Positions 6,956 through 13,210 of a DNA stretch of 17,431 nt are shown here, one piece after another. The notes beneath the pieces were generated by a model. That model ran no database searches. It was given only the letters and a program-made list of their open reading frames with translations, and was not told the DNA's origin. Each line of letters opens with the position of its first letter. Within the stretch, counting starts at the first letter, position 1. Origin of the DNA: an uncultured Adlercreutzia sp. (GTDB lineage: Bacteria > Actinomycetota > Coriobacteriia > Coriobacteriales > Eggerthellaceae); assembly GCF_958431955.1 (NCBI RefSeq), contig NZ_CAUASN010000046.1:1-17431 (forward strand). The letters run 5' to 3'. The translations under genes and the position numbers were made by a program.

Positions 6956-8371
6956 ATGGCGGGGAAACTTACAGCACAGTGGAAAGGCGAGCGCGCCATG
7001 GCCGTGCTCGCCATGGCAGTCGGCCTCAGCGCCTGGTATTTGGGCTCCAATTGGGTCAGCACCTTAACCTACGACGCATCCGGCCACTACTGGTGGCTCA
7101 ATCGGTCGGGGGCGGAGATCCTCGCCATCGCCGCCCTCGTGCCCTTTTTCGACCGTATTCGGCTCTCTCCTGCGATACGCATACTCGACGGCTGCTTTGC
7201 GCTCGCGTACGCAGCCTCTATTGCCATCCTCGCAAGCCCTCTCGGCCAGGACCCCCTCTTCGTAGCGCTCGCCCTTGTGGGATTTGGTGCAGGACAAATA
7301 TGGATGATGGCCCGCTGGAGCGACCGTCTCGCCAGCGCCGCAACAACCGATCTTGTGGCCGCCCTCCTCGCATCTGTGCTCATCGTGGCTTTTGCGAAGA
7401 TGTCCCTCGTCCTCATCCCCCTGGAGATTGGATCGGCCCTGATGGCCCTCGTGCCTCTCCTCGCCGCCGCTATGCTCGTCTTCCACCAATGCGACGCCAC
7501 TCCTCCGGCACGCCTTTGGTTCACCCGCGCCTCGGCGCCATCTTTCACGCCGCTTGCCCTGGCCATGGGCGCCTTCTTCCTTATGTGGTCGATCCTCAAC
7601 TTCATCCTGAAGCGGCAAACCGGGCATTACAGCGCAGGCGCGAGCGCCTCAGTTGGCTACACCTTCTTCTCCCAAGCACTGCTTGCGGCATTCGTGCTGG
7701 CCTTGGCATGGTGGGTGTTCGCCAAGAAGGGCTCTCTTGACATTACTTTCGTGTGGAAGCTGTCCTACACGCTGGCCGCAGCGGCGCTGTTTCTCTTCGC
7801 CCTGCTGGGGACTGCCCAAGTAATCCAAGCGTTTACCAGCGCGGCGGTTATTATCGCCAAGATGTTTCTCTGGCTCGCGCTCGTCGATGTTGCGCGCCAT
7901 AGTAGCTATCCGCCCTGGCGTATCGTCTGTCTCGGCCAGCTTCTCTACGCGACTCCCGACTGCCTCGGTCGCGCTGCGGCATCGGGTCTTTCGCTCGCCT
8001 CGGTGGGCAGCATCACAGTTGCCGGACTGCTTCTCGGCATCGTGGCGATCGTCGCCTTCTGCCTGCCAGAGCGTTCGCCAGCCGCCATGAACTTGCTCTC
8101 CGATCTGAGCCAAACTCCGACCCATCCTTCAGATGACGGCGATGCGATCAACCGGCACTGCGAGGCGCTCGGCGCCGAGCGCGGTCTTTCCCATCGCGAA
8201 ATCGAAATCCTCCAGCACCTCTGCAAAGGCCGTTCGCGCCCCTATATCGCCGAGACGCTCTACCTTTCCGAGAACACCGTGCGCACCCATTCCAAGCGCA
8301 TCTACCAAAAACTCGACGTCCATACTCGCCAGGAACTCATCGACCTCATTTCAGTCCCGAACGCCAGATAG
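6956..8371 (+). CDS. Membrane-bound LuxR-type transcriptional regulator 2
   Basis: 471 aa, ATG after a good ribosome site (agggagg). Residues about 10-375 hold roughly twelve hydrophobic segments with short polar turns, ending at LGIVAIVAFCLPERSPAAM. A polar linker of about 30 residues leads to a LuxR/GerE helix-turn-helix at about 409-466 (GLSHREIEIL, then SENTVRTHSKRIYQK and the ending VHTRQELIDLI). There is no receiver domain, so the signal is presumably perceived by the membrane part. It is divergent from FAD reductase 1, whose expression it probably controls. The paired gcccNaatcggg sites in between are the likely binding sites (inference). Confidence 0.9.
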   Translation: MAGKLTAQWKGERAMAVLAMAVGLSAWYLGSNWVSTLTYDASGHYWWLNRSGAEILAIAALVPFFDRIRLSPAIRILDGCFALAYAASIAILASPLGQDPLFVALALVGFGAGQIWMMARWSDRLASAATTDLVAALLASVLIVAFAKMSLVLIPLEIGSALMALVPLLAAAMLVFHQCDATPPARLWFTRASAPSFTPLALAMGAFFLMWSILNFILKRQTGHYSAGASASVGYTFFSQALLAAFVLALAWWVFAKKGSLDITFVWKLSYTLAAAALFLFALLGTAQVIQAFTSAAVIIAKMFLWLALVDVARHSSYPPWRIVCLGQLLYATPDCLGRAAASGLSLASVGSITVAGLLLGIVAIVAFCLPERSPAAMNLLSDLSQTPTHPSDDGDAINRHCEALGAERGLSHREIEILQHLCKGRSRPYIAETLYLSENTVRTHSKRIYQKLDVHTRQELIDLISVPNAR

Positions 8372-8427
8372 CCCGTGTTTCGCCTACGCGCGACATTTCT
8401 ATCCGAAGAAGCTCTTCAGAACGCTCG

Positions 8428-8568
8428 TCACATGTTCCATAAACGGGGAACGGGAACGATCTTGCCGGTCTCCCGCTGAATATCGAGTTTATCTCCAACG
8501 GTAAGGCCCAAGTCGCAACGCAGGACCCTCGGGACAATGATTCCAGCGCTCGTTAAGCGATTGGCACC
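8428..8568 (-). pseudogene. SpoVT/AbrB-type DNA-binding domain remnant
   Basis: The minus-strand frame directly after the aminotransferase stop codon reads 46 residues and then TGA. It includes RLTSAGIIVPRVLRCDLGL and TVGDKLDIQRETGKIVP. This matches the short AbrB/MazE swapped-hairpin domain of antitoxins and transition regulators (pattern G-x-[IV]-V-P-x-x-[LV]-R-x-x-L-G-L-x-x-G-D-x-[LV]-x-[IV] ... G-[KR]-I-V). No usable start codon lies in this frame: the codons after the TAG are GGT GCC AAT CGC TTA. A GTG exists one base out of frame. I read it as a broken antitoxin-like gene missing its start. No toxin partner is visible. Confidence 0.55.
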
Positions 8569-9750
8569 CTACCCCTCGTAGCTTCCCTTCAGCGCTTTGA
8601 AGGCCGGCATGGCGCGCTCGATGGTGTCGCGGGCGATGCAGTAGGACAGGCGCACCCAGCCGCCCACGCCGAAGCTGTCCGAGGGCACGATGAGCAGCTC
8701 GAACTGCTTCGCGCGGTCCGAGAACGCCTGGGCATCCTCCTCCAGCGCGCGCACCCACAGATAGAAGGCGCCATCGGGCTCCACGCACTCGTAGCCCAAG
8801 GCGGAAAGCCCCTCGGTGAGCAGCGCGCGATTCTCGGCATAGGCCGCCACATCCGACGGCTCGGCGACACAGCGGGCCGCCACGCGCTGCAGCAGCACCG
8901 GCGCGCACACGTAGCCGAGCGCCCGACCCGCGCCGGCCACGGCCACGGCCACCGCGTCGCCGTCCTCGGCGGAGTCGGATACGTACACCCACCCGATGCG
9001 CTCGCCGGGCAGCGAGAGTGCCTTGGAATAGGAGTAGCACACGATGGTGCGGTCGTAGATGCTCGGCACCCAGGGCACACAGGCGCCATAGGTGATCTCG
9101 CGGTAGGGCTCGTCGCTGATGAGGTACAACGGACGGCCCAGCTCGGTCTCCTTCGCCCGCAGCAGGTCGGCCAGGGCCTCAAGGCTCTCGCGGGTGTACA
9201 CAGCGCCCACCGGATTGTTCGGCGTGTTGATGATAACCGCGCTCGTCTTCGGGCCGATGGCCGCGGCCAGCGCCTCGATGTCGGGCTGGAAGCTGGGAAC
9301 CGCCGCGGGCACCTCCACGATGGTGCAGCCCGCCGCCTCGATCCACGTGCGGTACTCGGGGAAGTAGGGCGAGATGACCACTACCTCGTCGCCCGGGCAG
9401 GCCACCGCCGCAATAGAAGCAGCCAAAGCCGCCGCAGCTCCCGCCGTCAGGTACACATGGGCGGCCGTGGCGCGCACCCCGTAGCGCTCGGCGATGGAAG
9501 CCGCCACGGCCTCGCGCACCTCGGGTAGGCCGGCGGCCGGCGAGTAGGCGTGCAGCGCCACCGGATCCATCGCCAAAAGCTCGCGCATCGTCTCGCCCAC
9601 GAGCGCGGGCGCGGGCACCGAGGGATTGCCGATGGAGAAGTCGAACACGTTCTCCGCGCCGATCTCCGCCTTGCGGGCGAGCCCGTAGGCGAACAGCTCG
9701 CGGATGGCGCTCGGCTCGTCGCCCAGCGCGTACATGGCCTCGTTGATCAT
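8569..9750 (-). CDS. PLP-dependent class I/II aminotransferase
   Basis: 393 aa, ATG at 9750 after ggaagctgcc. The fold-type I signature residues are all present: FSIGNPSVPAP near residue 38, NTPNNPVG at 175-182, SDEPYRE with the PLP-ring Asp213 and Tyr216, the Schiff-base Lys243 in YSYSKALSLPGERIGW with Arg251 for the phosphate, and Arg367 in GGWVRLSYCIA for the substrate carboxylate. It is thus an intact enzyme of the aspartate/aromatic aminotransferase group, cytosolic, exchanging an amino group between an amino acid and a 2-oxo acid. The exact substrate cannot be told. It lies 28 bp after the Fic-like gene and probably shares its transcript. The 200-bp gap beyond its 3' end holds the AbrB-type remnant. 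Confidence 0.93.
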   Translation of the reverse strand: MINEAMYALGDEPSAIRELFAYGLARKAEIGAENVFDFSIGNPSVPAPALVGETMRELLAMDPVALHAYSPAAGLPEVREAVAASIAERYGVRATAAHVYLTAGAAAALAASIAAVACPGDEVVVISPYFPEYRTWIEAAGCTIVEVPAAVPSFQPDIEALAAAIGPKTSAVIINTPNNPVGAVYTRESLEALADLLRAKETELGRPLYLISDEPYREITYGACVPWVPSIYDRTIVCYSYSKALSLPGERIGWVYVSDSAEDGDAVAVAVAGAGRALGYVCAPVLLQRVAARCVAEPSDVAAYAENRALLTEGLSALGYECVEPDGAFYLWVRALEEDAQAFSDRAKQFELLIVPSDSFGVGGWVRLSYCIARDTIERAMPAFKALKGSYEG

Positions 9751-9778
9751 GGCAGCTTCCTTCCCGTCGGTTTTTCCC

Positions 9779-11116
9779 TCAGGATACTACAACCCCCGAG
9801 GCACCCAGCGTCGCTTCCGCCGAACCGACCACAGCGGCCCCCAGCTGGACGATCTTCTCCCGCAAGTCGGGGTGGGCCCGGAAGGCGAAGGCACGACCCT
9901 CCTGCTCGCGCACGAGATAGCCCTCGCGCTCCAGGCCGAGGAAGTCGGCGCGGGCCGTGCCGTAGGCGATGCGGAAGGTGCGCTGGTGCGGCGCGATGCG
10001 CAAAATGGCACCGGGCTCGCGGCACAACGCCGCCAGAATCGACTTCTGCCGCGCATTGATGTGCGACTCGAAGATGCACTCGATCTGCTCGTTCAAACGC
10101 TCCAGGTAGGTGATGGACACGGCCAGGCGCTCCAGCTCGCGCAGGTACAGCCGCACGTTCAGCTCGAAGTAGGGCGTGAAGTCGAACCCAAAGCCGTAGT
10201 CGGTGGACCAGTGCTCGAACACCGCCCGGTAGCGGGCCTCGTCCACCGGCGCGTCCTCCAACGTGGGGTCGAAGCCCTCGGGCAGCCAGCAGAGCACCGG
10301 CAAGTCCCATTTCAGGGCGAGGATGTTGCGCAGCAGGAGCCCCACGAGCACGTTCAGGCGCGGCAGCACGTTGAAGTAGCGGAAGAACCAGCCGATGTTG
10401 AGGATGCGCAGCACCGGCCCGAAGCGCATGTCGTCGCCACCCTCGCGTGCCCGGGCGCACACGAGGTCCATGAGCACCTGGGAATGGGGCGGCGGCAGGC
10501 GCGGGTCCAGCGGCTCCAGCACGCGCTCAGGCAACTCGTCCACGTTCACGCCCTCCACCAGCTCGTAGTACAGCGTCTCGATGAGCCCGTGGGTCACCTC
10601 GCGCCGGGCCAGGTTGTCGCATTCGTTGGAGAGGCGGAAGTAGTTGGTCGCCAGCTGGTCGAGCGAGGTGGCCGGCTGCGCGCCCGAGAACAGCTCGTGC
10701 ATCCGGCCCTCGTCGGCGGCAATGCCCTCGGCGCGCAGGGCGCCGATGAGCGTCCGCTCGATGAACCGCGTCACGAAGGGCGACCCCTGCATCTCGCGCA
10801 GCGAGCGGCCGAGCGACGATTCCGTCTTCGAGCGCACTTCCAGCATCTCGGTGTTGAACGACAGCGAGCTCGTGGTGACCATCCACATGTCAGCCTCGCG
10901 CTCGGGATCTTCCGGAATGAACACGGCCGCCTGCTTGCGAATGGCCGTGAGGATGCGCCAGATGTCCTCTTTGGAATAACCCTCGGGCAACGCGAACCCG
11001 TCAAGGTCGTCGAACAGCAAAATGCCCACGTCCACCGCGGTGCGCAGCTCGTAGAATGCGGGGTGGCACATGAACTCCACCAGGTCGTCCACTGCCAAGC
11101 GCTTGCCCTTCGCCAT
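9779..11116 (-). CDS. Possible degenerate Fic-like protein with C-terminal winged helix
   Basis: 445 aa, ATG at 11116 with a strong ribosome site (gaggagg). It is soluble, with no signal peptide. Residues about 353-410 (NARQKSILAAL ... YGTARADFLGLEREGYL) look like the winged helix commonly found at the C-terminus of Fic-family proteins. Residues about 238-279 (LNIGWFFRYFNVL then NVLVGLLLRNILALKWDLP) resemble the Fic core helix, but the catalytic H-x-F-x-[DE]-G-N-G-R motif is absent: the expected His-Pro-Phe and Gly-Asn-Gly positions read YFN and LPRLN. If the match is right, AMP transfer is lost and the protein could be a regulator. An unrelated DNA-binding protein is the alternative. It starts next to the AT-rich control island and precedes the aminotransferase. 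The function is unproven. Confidence 0.6.
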   Translation of the reverse strand: MAKGKRLAVDDLVEFMCHPAFYELRTAVDVGILLFDDLDGFALPEGYSKEDIWRILTAIRKQAAVFIPEDPEREADMWMVTTSSLSFNTEMLEVRSKTESSLGRSLREMQGSPFVTRFIERTLIGALRAEGIAADEGRMHELFSGAQPATSLDQLATNYFRLSNECDNLARREVTHGLIETLYYELVEGVNVDELPERVLEPLDPRLPPPHSQVLMDLVCARAREGGDDMRFGPVLRILNIGWFFRYFNVLPRLNVLVGLLLRNILALKWDLPVLCWLPEGFDPTLEDAPVDEARYRAVFEHWSTDYGFGFDFTPYFELNVRLYLRELERLAVSITYLERLNEQIECIFESHINARQKSILAALCREPGAILRIAPHQRTFRIAYGTARADFLGLEREGYLVREQEGRAFAFRAHPDLREKIVQLGAAVVGSAEATLGASGVVVS

Positions 11117-11160
11117 AGGTCGCCTCCTCCGCCATCGCGGGAAAATACCAGCTGGCGCCT

Positions 11161-11260
11161 ATCCTATTATCAATTTGTAACGATGTAAATATCACAAACT
11201 AACTTATCAACTATCAATTTCTAACTTTATTATTATCAGATATTTAGATATTGATAGTAT
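11161..11260. promoter_or_regulatory. AT-rich control island with TATCAA repeats
   Basis: I count 21 G/C in these 100 bases, in a strongly GC-rich surrounding. tatcaa occurs at 11168, 11205 and 11212, and its complement ttgata at 11251. The longer units tatcaatttgtaac (11168-11181) and tatcaatttctaac (11212-11225) differ by one base and are 44 bp apart, about four helical turns. It lies between the minus-strand Fic-like gene and a plus-strand promoter and probably binds a regulator or an AT-binding nucleoid protein. Confidence 0.6.
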
Positions 11261-11279
11261 CCGAGCCGAGCCGTATAGT
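11251..11279 (+). promoter_or_regulatory. Near-consensus sigma-70-type promoter
   Basis: ttgata (11251-11256), a 17-bp spacer and tatagt (11274-11279) match the primary sigma factor consensus at five of six and five of six positions. Predicted transcription start is near 11286. It faces right, away from the Fic-like gene and toward the 3' end of LuxR regulator 3. Confidence 0.65.
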
Positions 11280-11319
11280 TAGGACATCGAAAGCGATCGT
11301 TCCGGTAAGGAGGCCCGCA

Positions 11320-11346
11320 ATGGATTGGCCCGTCATCATCCGCTAA
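11320..11346 (+). CDS. 8-codon leader-type reading frame
   Basis: ATG at 11320 follows a perfect aaggagg ribosome site (11307-11313) with 6-nt spacing and encodes MDWPVIIR before TAA. Nothing else on this strand can use that ribosome site. The arrangement resembles a leader peptide before a hairpin-terminator pair, yet there is no sense-strand gene downstream. Translation is not provable from sequence alone. Confidence 0.4.
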   Translation: MDWPVIIR

Positions 11347-11406
11347 ACACTCTGGGCGTCAACCGCCCACTCTGCGGGAGCCCTACCCGCAGACCTCTGA
11401 GGTGAG

Positions 11407-11443
11407 AACCCCGCTGCAGCCCTTACAAGCAGCGGGGTTTCTT
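11407..11443 (+). terminator. Rho-independent terminator, probably bidirectional
   Basis: An 11-bp perfect stem (11407-11417 with 11429-11439), an 11-nt loop and then tttctt. On the minus strand it lies directly after the stop of LuxR regulator 3 (11448), where the stem is followed by a weaker T-run, so it may serve both convergent transcripts. Confidence 0.85.
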
Positions 11444-11447
11444 GCGT

Positions 11448-12968
11448 TCAGAGGGACGATGCCGGCTCGAAGGCCTCCACCACGTCGATGAGCTCCTGCT
11501 GGGAATGCACCCCGAGCTTGGCGTAGATGTTCTTAGTATGGAAGCGCGCCGTGTTCAGGGAAATGACCAGCTTCTCGCGAATGACGCCCACCGTGCGGCC
11601 CTGGGCAAGCAGCGCGAACACCTCGGTCTCGCGCGGCGTGAGCCCGAAGGCCGCGGCCGCCGCGTCGCAGCGCTCCGCAACCGAGGGCGATTCCGGCTCG
11701 TCGGGGACAGCGCCCTCCTCCGGCGGCGCCGCGGCACGGGCAGGCTCGGGCGTGCGGATGGCCCCGATGGCCTCGGCGAAGCTCACGTTCTTCAGCACCA
11801 GGAAGCAAAACGTGACGAACACCATGGCGCTCGCGAAGCCCGTCCACACGAGCGCCTCCTCGGTCCAGCCGAGGGCCGCCATGGCGCTGTTGCCGAGCAC
11901 CGCGCCGATGCCCACGCCCGACCAGTACAGCGCCAGCATGAGCGCCGCCGTGGGCAGCGCCGTCACGCGGTTGCGCCCGGCGATACTGCCCACAAGCAGC
12001 ACGAGCAGCAAGTTGAAGCAGGAGGCCCCCGCGTCGATGAGCGTGTTCGACGCCGAGGCGACGCCTCCCGAGACTAAGCGGTCGCTCGGCTGCAGGAACA
12101 TGCCGGCGATGATGAGCAGCGCGCACAGGGCGAACAGTCCATCGGCATTCGGCATACGCCGCCGCGCCAGATACACCACGAGGATCACCGCAAGCGGTAT
12201 GAAGGCCACGGGCAGGGCCGGCGCGTCGTTGAAGGGGCCCGGCAACGCTATCACGAGGCCCTGGGCAACGCTGAACACGAAGATGGTCACAAACAGCAGG
12301 TGATTTGCCGGCAGGAACGACTGGGGATTCGCCACGGCCATCTCGGCCTGGGGCTCGGAGCGCTGGGCCTCCCGCAGCGGACGCGCGACGAGCGGCCGCA
12401 CGCAGAGGAAGAGCATCGCGAAGCAGACGGCGTTGGCGGCCAGGGCGGCCGTCGGGGCCAGCACGCTCGCCCAGGGCTGCAGCAGGTAAGCGCCCAAGCA
12501 CGCCCCCATAGCCACCACGGGGCGACGCGCCGCCTCCAGCTGGGCGAAAGCCACATAGGTCAGCACGAACAGCCATGCCTCGGCGAGTGAGTCCAAAAGC
12601 GAGCCTATCAGCAGCAGGCCGGGGCTCGCCCACCGAAACCCGAGCACGCTCAGAACGAGGTAGCCCGCCACGGCTCCCATGGCTATGCCGTTGAACAGGC
12701 GCGGACGCAGAGAGCCGGGGCAGTAGCGCGCCTGCGCCACAAGGACCGCGAGCACCACGACGCCGAACAGCGTCGCCCATTCGCGCACCCACGGGTCGAT
12801 GGCCACCAAGCCCGGGTAGATGCTGCCGTTGGTGGCCAGAAAGCTGAATAGCGCGCAGGCGATGGCCACGGCCACCCGCACCGAGGCCACCGCTCCCACG
12901 CCGGAGTCCCTCCCCGCCTCCGGGGCGCGGGCCTGCGGCTCTTCTGCCCGCTGCACCTCATCTCCCAT
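11448..12968 (-). CDS. Membrane-bound LuxR-type transcriptional regulator 3
   Basis: 506 aa, ATG at 12968 with agggagagg upstream. A polar 25-residue N-terminus is followed by roughly twelve hydrophobic segments up to about residue 400 (beginning VRVAVAIACALFSFLATNG, ending MVFVTFCFLVLKNV), then an acidic Pro/Ala/Glu linker. A LuxR/GerE helix-turn-helix occupies about 441-500 (GLTPRETEVFALL, SLNTARFHTKNIYAK, VHSQQELIDVVEAF). It shares the layout of regulator 2. It is divergent from the FAD reductase 2-cytochrome operon across a 242-bp region with a perfect 19-bp palindrome, so it most likely controls that operon. The ligand is unknown; in this bacterial family such regulators are usually linked to the substrate of the neighbouring reductase. 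Confidence 0.92.
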   Translation of the reverse strand: MGDEVQRAEEPQARAPEAGRDSGVGAVASVRVAVAIACALFSFLATNGSIYPGLVAIDPWVREWATLFGVVVLAVLVAQARYCPGSLRPRLFNGIAMGAVAGYLVLSVLGFRWASPGLLLIGSLLDSLAEAWLFVLTYVAFAQLEAARRPVVAMGACLGAYLLQPWASVLAPTAALAANAVCFAMLFLCVRPLVARPLREAQRSEPQAEMAVANPQSFLPANHLLFVTIFVFSVAQGLVIALPGPFNDAPALPVAFIPLAVILVVYLARRRMPNADGLFALCALLIIAGMFLQPSDRLVSGGVASASNTLIDAGASCFNLLLVLLVGSIAGRNRVTALPTAALMLALYWSGVGIGAVLGNSAMAALGWTEEALVWTGFASAMVFVTFCFLVLKNVSFAEAIGAIRTPEPARAAAPPEEGAVPDEPESPSVAERCDAAAAAFGLTPRETEVFALLAQGRTVGVIREKLVISLNTARFHTKNIYAKLGVHSQQELIDVVEAFEPASSL

Positions 12969-13031
12969 GAAATCCTCTCCCTCTTCTTGCGTTCTATCCG
13001 ATAAATCCTACCACGCAGGCCTCCCCCGCGC

Positions 13032-13050
13032 CCCACATTCTGAATGTGGG
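13032..13050. promoter_or_regulatory. Perfect 19-bp palindrome, candidate LuxR operator
   Basis: cccacattc-t-gaatgtggg: nine complementary base pairs around a single central base, 64 bp from the start of regulator 3 and 161 bp from the start of FAD reductase 2. LuxR-type dimers bind sites of about this size. The single-base loop makes an RNA hairpin role unlikely. Confidence 0.65.
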
Positions 13051-13160
13051 ATGCCCCCTACCCTGCCCGCTTTCTCCCCTCGTGCGAAAAACCGCCCCGA
13101 CGATGTGGGGCGCCCGAACGCTCATCGTCCTAAGGTATCGGGCAGAGAGATTTCCGCCAC

Positions 13161-13191
13161 GGAGCCGTTCTTACGAAGAAGAGGCGGCTCC
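13161..13191 (+). promoter_or_regulatory. Leader hairpin just upstream of the FAD reductase 2 ribosome site
   Basis: Outer stem ggagccg / cggctcc (13161-13167 with 13185-13191) and an inner stem ttctt-acg-aagaa (13168-13180), with four unpaired bases on the right side. It ends 5 nt before the ribosome site at 13196 and could stabilise the message or tune translation. No known riboswitch is recognised. Confidence 0.45.
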
Positions 13192-13210
13192 TCGAGAAGG
13201 AGGGTTCACC

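Larger units (their letters stand above)
11286..11443 (+). ncRNA. Candidate structured small RNA or leader transcript
   Basis: A transcript from the promoter at 11251-11279 would be about 158 nt and end at a strong terminator. After an 8-codon reading frame it folds into successive perfect hairpins: 11353-11369 (6-bp stem), 11371-11393 (8-bp stem, loop agcccta), 11393-11403 (4-bp stem) and the terminator 11407-11439 (11-bp stem, loop agcccttacaa). The two main loops share agccct. No protein gene follows on this strand; the next gene is convergent. I recognise no known RNA family. Confidence 0.45.
12969..13210. promoter_or_regulatory. Divergent control region of the reductase-cytochrome operon
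   Basis: 242 bp without a gene. It holds the perfect palindrome at 13032-13050 and a second occurrence of its half, atgtggg, at 13103-13109 inside another inverted repeat (cgcccc-N8-ggggcg, 13093-13112). A leader hairpin lies at 13161-13191 and a strong ribosome site (gaaggaggg, 13196-13204) follows. I could not identify a convincing -10/-35 pair. Confidence 0.55.

Noticed and set aside
13046..13210. N-terminal extension of FAD reductase 2 to an upstream ATG
   Set aside because: It would put 55 non-conserved residues before an intact Tat signal and read through the palindromic region; the ATG at 13211 has the ribosome site.
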